Below, piece after piece: positions 8,406 to 17,109 of a DNA stretch of 64,000 nucleotides. How positions within the stretch are numbered: the first letter of the stretch is position 1; the number at the start of each line of letters is the position of its first letter. The notes below the pieces were generated by a model. It saw nothing but the letters and a program-made list of their open reading frames with translations, searched no databases and had not been told where the DNA came from. This DNA is from Flavivirga algicola (GTDB lineage Bacteria; Bacteroidota; Bacteroidia; Flavobacteriales; Flavobacteriaceae), in assembly GCF_012910715.1 (NCBI RefSeq), contig NZ_JABBHF010000009.1:1-64000 (forward strand), in the 5' to 3' direction. A program made the position numbers and the translations under genes.

Positions 8406-9146
8406 ATGAAAAGCATTCGCAACATATTAAATTCCCGTTCTAAACGCAACGGGAATTTTTTTATGCAATTAACTAAAATTCTCGGATTTAAACCTAAACA
8501 TATTAAATTCTATAAAACGGCGTTCACTCACCGATCCATGAATTTAAAAGATAGCAAAGGAAACGCTATTAATTACGAGCGCTTAGAATTTTTGGGAGAT
8601 GCTACGTTAAGTGCCGTAATTGCATCCCACTTATATTTAGAAGTACCAAGTGGTGACGAAGGGTATTTAACTAAAATGCGCTCTAAAATTGTAAGTAGGG
8701 AACATTTAAACGAACTGGGAAAAGATTTAAATTTAATAGACCTCGTAGAAAGTAAAATTCCACCTGGACAGTTTGGAGACAATATTCATGGTAATATTTT
8801 TGAAGCCCTTATTGGTGCTATTTTTCTTGACAGAGGATACAAGTTTTGTGAAAAGTTTATATATAAACGTGTTATCATTCCCTATGTAGATATTGAAACC
8901 TTAGAAGGGAAAGTTATTAGTTATAAAAGCTTGCTCATTGAATGGTGTCAAAAAGAGAAGAAAACGTTTGGCTATAATGTTTATGAAGATACGGGTAACG
9001 ATGATGTCCGCCATTTTTCGGTAAAATTATCTATAGATAAAAAAATTGTTGCAAAAGCACGTGCTACATCAAAGAAAAAAGCAGAAGAAAAAGCTTCAAA
9101 ACGCGCTTTTTTTGCATTTCAAAGCAAGATGTCCAAAATGATTTAA
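8406..9146 (+). CDS. rnc: Ribonuclease III
   Basis: RNase III cleaves double-stranded RNA during rRNA and mRNA maturation. The signature NYERLEFLGDATL spans residues 57-68, IFEALIGAIFLDRG provides the second acidic cluster, and a C-terminal dsRNA-binding domain runs from about residue 180 (SYKSLLIEWCQ... to KKKAEEKASKRAF). The start at 8406 (MKSIRNILNSRSKRNGNFF) agrees with the N-terminal extension I recall in flavobacterial homologues. A terminator-like hairpin lies inside codons 8-19. ATG at 8463 would give a shorter protein starting after that hairpin. Confidence 0.94.
   Translation: MKSIRNILNSRSKRNGNFFMQLTKILGFKPKHIKFYKTAFTHRSMNLKDSKGNAINYERLEFLGDATLSAVIASHLYLEVPSGDEGYLTKMRSKIVSREHLNELGKDLNLIDLVESKIPPGQFGDNIHGNIFEALIGAIFLDRGYKFCEKFIYKRVIIPYVDIETLEGKVISYKSLLIEWCQKEKKTFGYNVYEDTGNDDVRHFSVKLSIDKKIVAKARATSKKKAEEKASKRAFFAFQSKMSKMI
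8429..8462 (+). terminator. Terminator-like hairpin inside the 5' coding region of rnc
   Basis: A perfect 11-bp stem AAATTCCCGTT (8429-8439) / AACGGGAATTT (8448-8458) with an 8-nt loop is followed by an uninterrupted run of T ending at 8462 (seven T). By form it is a full intrinsic terminator, yet it is coding for rnc residues about 8-19. It could terminate acpP-fabF transcripts and so limit rnc expression. Confidence 0.7.
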
Positions 9147-9267
9147 ATCATTTTAGATAAAAGGCTCCCAACTATAACGTTTTCGTTTACTTTCTTGATA
9201 AGATATAGCTTAAACGTATTCCAATTGACTGTTTTTAATATTATATTTACCGCGATTAATATAAGTT

Positions 9268-9753
9268 ATGGCTGTACACAAACTTATTCTGGAGAATGTT
9301 TTTGAAGAAGATTTATATACTTTAATAGCGATTCATTGTACACTTGAAGACTATCGTTTAACGTATCTTTTGAATAAATATTTAGGAATAAGTCTTATTA
9401 GAAAGTCATTAGATTTAGATTATCAAAATGGAAAATCGACCTACTCAATTTTTGAATGGGAAGACGGCAAACAGCAAACCATTTGGAATTTAGTATCTAA
9501 TATATGTAAAACAGAAACCTATAGACAAAGGAACAACGAATCATTATTTGATTCTGAAGAAAAAATAACGAGAACAACCTATTTAATACCAGAATATAAA
9601 ACGGTGAATTATTTTTTAAAAATTGATAATGGAATTAATTTTAGTAAAGAGAAATATATTCTAAACAACGTATTAAAAGTACCTCAAATTGCCACAGCTT
9701 ACAGTATCGATATCGATCAATTAAAATCTAAAGACAATTTAATTTTTAACTAA
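9268..9753 (+). CDS. IPExxxVDY family protein
   Basis: The 161-residue protein belongs to the small Bacteroidetes family named for the motif IPExxxVDY, seen here as IPEYKTVNY near residues 114-122 with Asn in place of the last Asp. No catalytic motif is visible and the function is unknown. It sits between rnc and pyk in a gene order I recall from many Flavobacteriia. Its stop overlaps the pyk start by one base (TAATG), so translation is probably coupled. Confidence 0.85.
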   Translation: MAVHKLILENVFEEDLYTLIAIHCTLEDYRLTYLLNKYLGISLIRKSLDLDYQNGKSTYSIFEWEDGKQQTIWNLVSNICKTETYRQRNNESLFDSEEKITRTTYLIPEYKTVNYFLKIDNGINFSKEKYILNNVLKVPQIATAYSIDIDQLKSKDNLIFN

Positions 9754-11195
9754 TGTCAACAACGAAAAAAACCAAAATAGTAGCAACATTAGGACCTGCT
9801 ACAAGTACCAAAGAAGTTTTAAAAGGAATGCTTGAAGAAGGCGTTAATGTATTTAGAATAAACTTTTCTCATGCTGATTACAGCGACGTTGAACAGCGTA
9901 TTAAGATGATTCGAGAACTAAATGAAGAGTTTGGTTTCACAGCGGCTATTTTAGCAGATTTACAAGGTCCTAAGCTTCGTGTTGGTGTTATGAAAGAAGA
10001 AGTCGTAGTACACCCTGATGATGAAATCGTATTTGCAACTGGCGAACGATTTGAAGGAACAAAAGAACGTGTTTACATGACCTATGAAAGGTTTCCACAA
10101 GATGCGAAACCAGGGGAACGCATTCTTTTAGATGATGGAAAATTAATTTTTGAAGTGGTCTCAACCAACAAAAAAGACGAAGTTGTTGCTCGCGTTATTC
10201 AAGGAGGTCCACTTAAATCTAAAAAAGGAGTAAATCTTCCTAATACAAATATTTCACAACCTGCATTAACCGAAAAGGATATTGAAGATGCCATTTTTGC
10301 CATTAGCCAAAATGTAGATTGGATTGCTTTATCATTTGTGCGTCATGCAGAAGATTTAATGCAGTTACGTGATTTAATAAATAAACACAGTGATTATAAA
10401 ATACCAATTATAGCTAAAATTGAAAAGCCAGAAGCTGTAGAAAATATTGATAAAATTGTAGCACACTGTGATGGCCTAATGGTAGCCCGTGGAGATTTAG
10501 GAGTAGAAGTTCCTGCTGAGGAAGTCCCTCTTATCCAAAAGCAATTGGTATTACGTGCTAAAAAAGCGAGAATTCCAGTAATTATAGCCACACAAATGAT
10601 GGAGACTATGATTTCTAGTTTAACACCTACACGAGCTGAAGTAAACGACGTTGCAAATTCGGTTATGGATGGAGCAGATGCCGTTATGCTATCTGGTGAA
10701 ACATCTGTTGGTAGTTACCCTGTACAGGTTATTAAGCAAATGTCTGACATACTTAAAAGTGTAGAAAACTCAAATTTAATTAAAGTACCACAATTACCAC
10801 CTCATATTCGTACGAACCGCTATATAACAAAATCTATTTGTTATCATGCCGCTAATATGGCGAATGAAATTAATGCCAAGGCCATTTCAACATTAACAAA
10901 TAGTGGGTATACAGCATTTCAAATTTCAGCATGGAGACCTTCATGCCATATTTTAGTCTTTACATCTAACAAGCGTATTTTAACACGTCTTAGCTTGCTT
11001 TGGGGTGTTCGTGCTTTTTACTATGATAAGTTTGTAAGTACAGATGAAACTATTGAAGATGTAAATACTATTGCCTGTAAAATGGGCTATTTAGAAGAAG
11101 GTGATATGCTTATTAGTTTAGCTGCCATGCCTATTAAAGATAGAGGGATGGTAAATACATTACGTGTCACTGAAATAGAGACATGTAATTTTTAA
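9753..11195 (+). CDS. pyk: Pyruvate kinase
   Basis: This enzyme catalyses the last glycolytic step, PEP + ADP to pyruvate + ATP. It opens TKIVATLGPAT and has the active-site Lys signature IIAKIEKPEAVENID, the metal-binding MVARGDLGVEVPAEEVP and the ATQMMETM segment. The 480-residue length is normal, with an alternating N-terminal, barrel, B-domain and C-terminal architecture. It overlaps the upstream IPExxxVDY stop by one base. The convergent gene at 11236 begins its stop 40 nt away and no clear terminator separates them. Confidence 0.96.
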   Translation: MSTTKKTKIVATLGPATSTKEVLKGMLEEGVNVFRINFSHADYSDVEQRIKMIRELNEEFGFTAAILADLQGPKLRVGVMKEEVVVHPDDEIVFATGERFEGTKERVYMTYERFPQDAKPGERILLDDGKLIFEVVSTNKKDEVVARVIQGGPLKSKKGVNLPNTNISQPALTEKDIEDAIFAISQNVDWIALSFVRHAEDLMQLRDLINKHSDYKIPIIAKIEKPEAVENIDKIVAHCDGLMVARGDLGVEVPAEEVPLIQKQLVLRAKKARIPVIIATQMMETMISSLTPTRAEVNDVANSVMDGADAVMLSGETSVGSYPVQVIKQMSDILKSVENSNLIKVPQLPPHIRTNRYITKSICYHAANMANEINAKAISTLTNSGYTAFQISAWRPSCHILVFTSNKRILTRLSLLWGVRAFYYDKFVSTDETIEDVNTIACKMGYLEEGDMLISLAAMPIKDRGMVNTLRVTEIETCNF

Positions 11196-11235
11196 AATTT
11201 GCCCTATACCAATTTTTAGTTTATCCACTAAGATG

Positions 11236-12111
11236 CTATAAGTCGAATAAATAAGCTATAGAAAAATTAAAGAATCCTGTTGTGTGGAGATTGGGCTCGT
11301 TACCAATGGCAGAAGGGAAGTTTACATTGTACCCAAGTTCGAAATCAAAGGCATGTGTACTAAATTCTAACGGAATACTAATTTGTGTGTTGATTAAATC
11401 GAAAACTTCGTTTTCCAAATAATCTATAATACGCACACCGTTTTCAATATTTATTTGCGCCAACTCGAAGGTTTGTTTTGCAGCAATAATATTGAGTTCG
11501 GGTCTTAATGCTAAAGTACTTTTTTTAGTTTTAAATAATTTAATAGACGCATAACTCGAGGACGTAATTTGAAACGATTGATCATTTCCGAACAGATAAG
11601 TTCCAGAAAATTGCGTACCTATATTACGCTGTTTGTTTTTTATACCTGCACCAAAAGTTAAAGCATAAAGAAAAGGGTTGTTTACCCCATTAGAATAAAA
11701 ATATCTTGACCCTGAGGTATAGAGCCTGAACAGCTTATTTTTACCCAGGCTCTTCGTATATCCTATGGTCGCAGCGGTATAATCCCATTTGGGGACAAAT
11801 CCGTTATAATACACTCCAGACAAACCAAACATAAACCCTTTGGAGTGCATGTAAGTTACTTGTGGTCTTATATTATACTGATCAACGTCTATGTCTCTTC
11901 CAGAGAAATACGTATCGCTACTATAATCAACCGAGACATATAAAAACTTAAAATTATTAATATCCTGTATTAATTCGTTTAAAACACCTTCTTCTAATAA
12001 GCTATCAATAATCTCATCGACCTCTTTTTCTTTGTCAACAGTAGATTTTTCTTGTGAATATGTGAATAGTCCACTTGATAATACTATAAATGTCAAGAAG
12101 ACTTTTTTCAT
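11236..12111 (-). CDS. Outer-membrane beta-barrel protein
   Basis: The 291-residue protein has a signal peptide (MKKVFLTFIVLSSGLFTYSQ), a short acidic helix (residues 24-50), then about twelve alternating strands rich in aromatic residues (YVSVDYSSDTYFSGRD, PQVTYMHSKGFMFGLSG...) ending in Phe-Ser-Ile-Ala-Tyr-Leu-Phe-Asp-Leu. This points to a barrel in the outer membrane. I do not recognise the family by name. It lies downstream of the sigma-factor operon but is separated from it by a terminator at 12237-12269, so it is probably its own unit. Confidence 0.7.
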   Translation of the reverse strand: MKKVFLTFIVLSSGLFTYSQEKSTVDKEKEVDEIIDSLLEEGVLNELIQDINNFKFLYVSVDYSSDTYFSGRDIDVDQYNIRPQVTYMHSKGFMFGLSGVYYNGFVPKWDYTAATIGYTKSLGKNKLFRLYTSGSRYFYSNGVNNPFLYALTFGAGIKNKQRNIGTQFSGTYLFGNDQSFQITSSSYASIKLFKTKKSTLALRPELNIIAAKQTFELAQINIENGVRIIDYLENEVFDLINTQISIPLEFSTHAFDFELGYNVNFPSAIGNEPNLHTTGFFNFSIAYLFDL

Positions 12112-12236
12112 ACGTTTATGTTATGTTTTGGCTTTTACGAATCGTTTCGTTTCTCTCTTTTGCTTTATCTAAGCTTAAATATTTAGATGCTTTTATCTAC
12201 CAAAATATGCGCTCGAACTTAAAAATATAAATATGG

Positions 12237-12269
12237 AAAAGTGGTTGAATGAATATCCAACCACTTTTT
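12237..12269 (-). terminator. Terminator of the ECF sigma operon
   Basis: An 11-bp perfect stem AAAAGTGGTTG / CAACCACTTTT with a 10-nt loop lies 31 nt past the last gene of the operon. T4 follows on the minus strand and T5 on the plus strand, so it can act in both directions. Confidence 0.8.
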
Positions 12270-12299
12270 ACTCTTAATCCAAGTTAATAGAGTTATTTA

Positions 12300-12755
12300 T
12301 TAACCGCCACCATAAGGTTTTTTCTTTCTCTTTCTATCGCGCCTTATAGATTCCCTCAATTCATTTCTGTCTTCACCACTTCTGGTTCGTGATCGTGTTC
12401 GCAATTGTCGTCGTTGATCATGCGTAAATGTTGCTCTAAATCGTTCTTTAAGCCTATTCACTTTGGCTTTATTATCTTTTATCAGGTTTTTTTGAGCCTG
12501 GGTAAATGTTAACATCAGAGCATGCCGCCTTTCTGCTTTTGAAAGGTCAGAGTTTTCTAAAATGGCCAATTGTTCAACTGTAAGACTGGCTTTAAAGGCC
12601 TCTCGATTTGCTTTAATTAAAATACGTTGCTCCTGCATAAGCTTTTGCTGCTCTTTCGTTAGGTCGTTTTTATCAAAACCTTCCTGAGCCCCTAAACTTG
12701 TTGTACATATAAACATGGCAAGCATTAATAATTTAATTTTTGTTACAAATTTCAT
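12300..12755 (-). CDS. Secreted Spy/CpxP-like (LTxxQ) protein
   Basis: The 151-residue protein has a clear signal peptide (MKFVTKIKLLMLAMFICTTSLGAQ) and two LTxxQ-like stretches (DLTKEQQKLMQ and SLTVEQLAIL) in an all-helical mature part. This layout resembles periplasmic Spy/CpxP chaperones that sense envelope stress. The C-terminus is strikingly basic (RSRTRSGEDRNELRESIRRDRKRKKKPYGGG, given in pieces: RRDRKRKKKP then YGGG). ATG at 12755 is chosen over the longer frame because it starts the signal peptide. It is the last gene of the sigma operon, so it may be a target or feedback sensor of that sigma factor. Confidence 0.7.
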   Translation of the reverse strand: MKFVTKIKLLMLAMFICTTSLGAQEGFDKNDLTKEQQKLMQEQRILIKANREAFKASLTVEQLAILENSDLSKAERRHALMLTFTQAQKNLIKDNKAKVNRLKERFRATFTHDQRRQLRTRSRTRSGEDRNELRESIRRDRKRKKKPYGGG

Positions 12756-12807
12756 GTCTTTGTATTTGTTTCTAAAGAAACAAAGCTTAGCCACTAATTA
12801 GAAAAAA

Positions 12808-13698
12808 TTAGTGCTTTCTTCTTTTTCTTTTCAGTTCTATTTCTGTTACCGCACCATCAGCATCTGTTAAGGTAGCCAAATTATCGCAGGTTCCATCTCC
12901 ATAATCCAGGGTTGAGACCTCCCCATTTTTCGTATAGGTTTTAACACCTTGGGCAATATACTTACAAGCTGCTGGTTTAACTAGAGCTGTAGTGATTTCA
13001 ACGGCTTTTGTATTCCCTTCAGCATCTGTGAACGTGTACGATCCAGTAATGGTTTTTTCATCGTCAATATGTATGTCTGTATCTCCTCCACTGGTAATTA
13101 CCACTACACGTGTACCTACTTTGGTAATAGTACCTTCTTCCGTTTCTACCGAGATATCTACAGAACCACTCATTTGCGGATTACCATCACCATTTTCTGT
13201 AGTGTATTCGTGTGTTTTTGTTCCGTTTATGACATGCCCGTTTATAGTAAAATCACTAAAAGTAACTGTTCGGGTTTTATCAGTATCCGAAATGGATTTT
13301 ACTACGGTTATTGTACCAGAAATAACATCACCATTTCTATCTACGCAATCATCTGGAAATGATACCGTAATGGTAACCGTTTCCCCTACAATTTCTTCTT
13401 CAAACTCTGTACATTCAGGAAAAAATCCAGAACGGTCTTTACAACGTTTTCCTGGAACGGTTTTTTCTGAATCTGATTTACCTGTAACATTAGATTCAAA
13501 TTCCAAAGCACTTATGGCATATAAACTGTAAGCGTCTGCCACACTTTCTACCTCTTCAACAGATGCCTCAAGAGCTACTATTTCAGACGCACTACTGGTT
13601 TCTAAATTATCACTTACAGATTCGTTATCATTACAAGATATAAAAAATAAAGTAAGTGTTGCTATTGCTATAGCTGCCATAAATTTGTTCTTTTTCAT
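12808..13698 (-). CDS. Lipoprotein of the ECF sigma operon
   Basis: The 296-residue protein has a lipobox signal (MKKNKFMAAIAIATLTLFFISC), so the mature protein starts at a lipidated Cys. The mature part is Thr/Asp/Glu-rich and beta-like, with FPDDCVDRNGDVISGTITV and TFTDAEGNTKAVEITT repeated in style. It ends in a basic tail, ELKRKRRKH. I do not recognise a named domain. It lies between the anti-sigma factor and the LTxxQ-like protein in a tight minus-strand operon. An upstream start at 13734 is open but would bury the lipoprotein signal. Confidence 0.7.
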   Translation of the reverse strand: MKKNKFMAAIAIATLTLFFISCNDNESVSDNLETSSASEIVALEASVEEVESVADAYSLYAISALEFESNVTGKSDSEKTVPGKRCKDRSGFFPECTEFEEEIVGETVTITVSFPDDCVDRNGDVISGTITVVKSISDTDKTRTVTFSDFTINGHVINGTKTHEYTTENGDGNPQMSGSVDISVETEEGTITKVGTRVVVITSGGDTDIHIDDEKTITGSYTFTDAEGNTKAVEITTALVKPAACKYIAQGVKTYTKNGEVSTLDYGDGTCDNLATLTDADGAVTEIELKRKRRKH

Positions 13699-13720
13699 AA
13701 TAAAGGTTTTTAAGTTAATA

Positions 13721-14188
13721 TTACAAGGCTTCATATGTTAATGCCTCTTCTAAAACATAATTATCTATAAATTCATCTACCTCATCTTCTTCTATAAAAA
13801 GTGATGTGATTAGAATATCATTTTCTATTGGTTCTATAATACTGGGGGCAAATTTATTGCCGTCCAATTCTTTTATAGTATCTAGTGCAACTGGATGATT
13901 TTCATCCAATTGTAAATTGCCATTAGATTTAGTGAACGTTATAGCAAGCAGTAATATAACAGATGCTGCTGCATACCAAGCAAAACGTCTTTTTAAGAAG
14001 AAAACTGGTTTTTCTTGTTTTGCCTCATCAGAAACCTTGGTTAAAATGTTCGCTTTAGATCTAGAAAAATAGTTTTCTGGAACATCTAACCCTAATGTCT
14101 CGGTATGCAGTTTATGTATATCCTTATCAAGCAATTTTTGATTATTTATTTGCTCTTTAGATGCTATTTTATCACTTTTTGAATCCAT
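13721..14188 (-). CDS. Probable anti-sigma factor (single-pass membrane protein)
   Basis: The 155-residue protein has a cytoplasmic N-terminal part (residues 1-85) containing LDVPENYFSRSKANIL, which resembles anti-sigma regions encoded next to Bacteroidetes ECF sigma factors. One transmembrane segment follows (about 92-108, WYAAASVILLLAITF), then an acidic outer tail. It starts 9 nt after the sigma-factor stop, which supports a sigma/anti-sigma pair with membrane sequestration. The family assignment comes from context and topology, not from a strong motif. Confidence 0.72.
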   Translation of the reverse strand: MDSKSDKIASKEQINNQKLLDKDIHKLHTETLGLDVPENYFSRSKANILTKVSDEAKQEKPVFFLKRRFAWYAAASVILLLAITFTKSNGNLQLDENHPVALDTIKELDGNKFAPSIIEPIENDILITSLFIEEDEVDEFIDNYVLEEALTYEAL

Positions 14189-14197
14189 GTTATTTAC

Positions 14198-14764
14198 TTA
14201 GACCTGTGTTTTTGTTAAAAGTTGAACAGAGAGCATATTTTTTTCAATATGACTTACTGTATTGTAGTAAGACGATTTTATAGTACTCACCTTTACACTT
14301 ATAACCTCCTCTATTTCCCTAAAAGTTAAATCGTCAAAATATTTCATTTGAAATATTTCTCTTTCCCTCACTGGTAGTCCAGATAAAATACGTTGTAGTT
14401 TTAGTTGAGCCTCATTACTATCAAAAAAAACATCACCTACAAGGGTATTTAGATAGGCATTGTTAACATCATTAATAGATACGTTGTTTTGTTTATTATT
14501 TTTTTCTAAAAACCTAAGAGATTCATTATAGGCAATTCTATACATCCAAGTATGAAGCGAACTTTGTTGTTTAAAATTAGGTAAGCTTTTGTAAATTCTT
14601 AAAAATGTATTTTGAAGAACATCATCGGCATTTTCGTGAGTAATTACTAATTTACGGATATGCCAATACAACCGTTCCTGATAAAGGTCTAGCAGTTTTG
14701 CAAATGCTTTTTCTTTACCCTTTGCACTGGTTAGTTCTTTTACAAAATTAGCTTCGTTCGTCAA
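14198..14764 (-). CDS. RNA polymerase ECF sigma factor
   Basis: The 188-residue protein has sigma-70 region 2 (LYQERLYWHIRKLVITHENADDVLQNTFLRIYKSL and TWMYRIAYNESL, residues about 27-90) and region 4 (LPVREREIFQMKYFDDLTFREIEEVISVKVSTIKS, about 130-170). It lacks region 3 and so is an ECF sigma factor. The start is TTG at 14764; an in-frame stop lies three codons upstream and no ATG precedes region 2. It heads an operon with an anti-sigma factor, a lipoprotein and an LTxxQ-like protein, so envelope stress control is likely. Confidence 0.9.
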   Translation of the reverse strand: MTNEANFVKELTSAKGKEKAFAKLLDLYQERLYWHIRKLVITHENADDVLQNTFLRIYKSLPNFKQQSSLHTWMYRIAYNESLRFLEKNNKQNNVSINDVNNAYLNTLVGDVFFDSNEAQLKLQRILSGLPVREREIFQMKYFDDLTFREIEEVISVKVSTIKSSYYNTVSHIEKNMLSVQLLTKTQV

Positions 14765-14884
14765 GGTTTGTTAATAAAGATCTGTCAATTAAAAAACAAC
14801 ACTGTTTTCATTTAGACCTTTAAAAACCTAAATAGTTTATTTCTCTTTAAAATATTATGAGACAAATGTTTTATGAAGTTTAAC

Positions 14885-15982
14885 CTAAAACTCAAATTTT
14901 AACTGAACACTGACGCTTTTTTTTTCAGGTTTTTTTTTGATTTCGGTATTTAAATTCGACATTGAAATACCCAATAAACGAACCGAATTATTTAATTTTT
15001 CCTGATATAGCAAATCCTTGGCAGTTTCTAAAATGATACTCTTGTCACTCATAAAGTATGGTAATGTTTTACTTCTTGTTTGCAATGTAAAATCACTATA
15101 CTTTATCTTCAGCGTAACTGTTTTGCCTGCTACATTACTTTTAGTCAAACGTCGTGAAACCTCCTCGGCAATATGGTCCAGTTTTTCAAGCATAAATACT
15201 TCACTAGATAAGTTTTCTCTAAACGTACGTTCGGCAGCCAACGATTTTCTTATTCTGTTAGGTCTCACTTCACTATTATGAATACCTCTGACGACATAGT
15301 AATAATAACATCCAGATTTTCCAAAATGCTTGTCTAAGTACTCTAACGATTTACTTTTTAAATCCAATCCCGTAAAAATCCCTTTTTGATACATTTTTTC
15401 GGCAGTGACCTTACCTACACCATAAAATTTTCTAATATCCAATTGTTCTAAAAACGCTATGACTTCCTCAGGGTTTATCGTTTTTTGTCCGTTAGGCTTA
15501 TTATAATCGCTCGCTACCTTAGCAATAAACTTGTTAATGGAAATACCTGCCGAAGCTGTTAACCCTATCTCTTTAAAAATGCGTTCACGAATTTCTTCAG
15601 CAATTAAAGAGGCACTCGGGTTTCCTTTTTTGTTTTCGGTAACATCTAAATAAGCTTCATCTAGTGAAAGGGGTTCTACCAAATCGGTATAGTCATAAAA
15701 GATCCGTTTAATTTTTTTAGAAATTTCACTATACCTTTCAAAACGTGGCCTTACAAAAATTAAATCTGGACATAATTTAGAAGCTAAATTACCAGCCATA
15801 GCACTTTTTACACCAAATTTTCTGGCTTCATAGCTAGCAGCACTAATCACCCCTCGTTTTCCCCCACCACCAACAGCAATAGCCTTTCCTTCAAGCTCAG
15901 GATTATCCATTTGCTCTACAGAGGCATAAAATGCATCCATATCGACGTGTATTATTTTTCGTATTGGTAAATCGCCAAACAT
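14885..15982 (-). CDS. dinB: DNA polymerase IV (Y family)
   Basis: This translesion polymerase has HVDMDAFYASVEQ (first catalytic Asp, residues 12-24), the second acidic motif LSLDEAYLDVT (about 105-115), the thumb helix-hairpin-helix FYGVGKVTAEKMYQKGI and a little-finger domain ending in NSVRLLGISMSNL. It ends in a short LKFEF tail, similar to the C-terminal beta-clamp-binding peptides of the family. The length of 365 residues is standard. It is divergent from the CYTH gene at 16075. Confidence 0.93.
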   Translation of the reverse strand: MFGDLPIRKIIHVDMDAFYASVEQMDNPELEGKAIAVGGGGKRGVISAASYEARKFGVKSAMAGNLASKLCPDLIFVRPRFERYSEISKKIKRIFYDYTDLVEPLSLDEAYLDVTENKKGNPSASLIAEEIRERIFKEIGLTASAGISINKFIAKVASDYNKPNGQKTINPEEVIAFLEQLDIRKFYGVGKVTAEKMYQKGIFTGLDLKSKSLEYLDKHFGKSGCYYYYVVRGIHNSEVRPNRIRKSLAAERTFRENLSSEVFMLEKLDHIAEEVSRRLTKSNVAGKTVTLKIKYSDFTLQTRSKTLPYFMSDKSIILETAKDLLYQEKLNNSVRLLGISMSNLNTEIKKKPEKKSVSVQLKFEF

Positions 15983-16074
15983 ACTGTAAATTTATGAATT
16001 CCTAAGGAGGCAGGAATCTCAATTGATGAGATTTGAATAAAATTAATAAGATACCTCCTTTCGTAGGCATTGTT

Positions 16075-16545
16075 ATGGTAGAAATAGAACGTAAATTTTT
16101 AGTAACATCTAACGTTTATAAAAACGAAGCTTTTAAGAGTACCAGAATTATTCAGGGTTTTTTAAATACGCACAAAGCGCGTACGGTGCGTGTTAGGCTG
16201 AAAGATGATTTTGGGTATTTAACCGTTAAAGGGCAATCATCTCAAGATGGGCTCTCACGATTTGAATGGGAAAAAGAAATTTCTAAAACCGAAGCCGAAT
16301 CACTTTTAAATATTTGTGAATCAGGAGTTATTGATAAAATTCGTTATGAAGTAAAGGTTAAAAATCATATTTTTGAAATCGATGAGTTTTTTGGTATCAA
16401 TGAAGGTTTAGTCATTGCAGAAGTTGAATTAGGTAATGAAGATGAAGCTTTTGAAAAGCCCTCTTGGTTAGGAGAAGAAGTTACTGGACATATAAAATAT
16501 TACAATTCACAATTAAGTAAACAGCCTTATAAATCCTGGTCATAA
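16075..16545 (+). CDS. CYTH domain protein
   Basis: The 156-residue protein opens MVEIERKFLV, the ExExK signature of CYTH triphosphate tunnel enzymes, and continues with RTVRVRLKDDFGYLTVKG, RFEWEKEI and GLVIAEVELGNEDE, which supply the inward-facing charged residues of the tunnel. It probably hydrolyses a triphosphate (tripolyphosphate or similar); thiamine triphosphatase or adenylate cyclase activity cannot be decided. A longer frame from TTG at 16033 adds 14 residues that do not belong to the fold, so ATG at 16075 is chosen. Confidence 0.85.
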   Translation: MVEIERKFLVTSNVYKNEAFKSTRIIQGFLNTHKARTVRVRLKDDFGYLTVKGQSSQDGLSRFEWEKEISKTEAESLLNICESGVIDKIRYEVKVKNHIFEIDEFFGINEGLVIAEVELGNEDEAFEKPSWLGEEVTGHIKYYNSQLSKQPYKSWS

Positions 16546-16562
16546 TTAAAAAAAACATAATC

Positions 16563-17108
16563 ATGAAAAATTTAATCGTACTCATCTTTTTTACATGCCT
16601 TCTTTTTTCATGTAAAGAAAGCGTTAAAGCATCTGTCTCAGATATTAAAGAAAACACTACGGAAGTTACCGAAGAAAAGGCAGATTCTATAGTAGAAGCT
16701 ATACAGGAGCCTATAAAAAAAACAACAAAGCAAATTAAAGAAGAACTTACCTTAAAAGGTTTTAAGGTTTTTGACTTTGTTGATGAAAAAACACAGGACA
16801 CTATTTTAATGCAACAATATTTTATAGCGTTTTTAAAAAAAGGACCTATTAGAGGGCAAAATGAAGAAGAAACTGCTTTGTTACAAAAAGAACATTTAGC
16901 ACATTTATATGAAATGTACGAGTTGGGCTATGCAGATATTTCGGGACCTTTTGGAGATGATGGAGACATTCGCGGAATTACTATTTACAATGTCCCAACA
17001 TTAAAAATGGCTGATAGCTTGGCAAACGCCGACCCCATGGTAAAAGCAGGGCGTCTAGAAATTGAAATACACCCATGGTGGGCAGGTAAAGGATTTCCTT
17101 TACGATAG
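16563..17108 (+). CDS. Lipoprotein with a YciI-like domain
   Basis: The 181-residue protein has a lipoprotein signal (MKNLIVLIFFTCLLFSC) and a charged linker (about residues 20-60). From about residue 75 it has a YciI-like domain: YFIAFLKKGP, HLAHLYEMYELGYADISGPFGDDGDIRGI, LANADPMVKAGRLEIEIHPWW. YciI proteins are small ferredoxin-fold domains of uncertain chemistry; a lipid-anchored periplasmic version is a variant on that theme. The EEP gene follows directly, one base after the stop. Confidence 0.75.
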   Translation: MKNLIVLIFFTCLLFSCKESVKASVSDIKENTTEVTEEKADSIVEAIQEPIKKTTKQIKEELTLKGFKVFDFVDEKTQDTILMQQYFIAFLKKGPIRGQNEEETALLQKEHLAHLYEMYELGYADISGPFGDDGDIRGITIYNVPTLKMADSLANADPMVKAGRLEIEIHPWWAGKGFPLR

Positions 17109-17109
17109 A

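Noticed and set aside
12992-13531. 179-codon open frame opposite the sigma-operon lipoprotein
   Set aside because: It is the antisense of a well-supported lipoprotein gene with a lipobox and operon context; the frame is an accident of its Thr/Val-rich codons.
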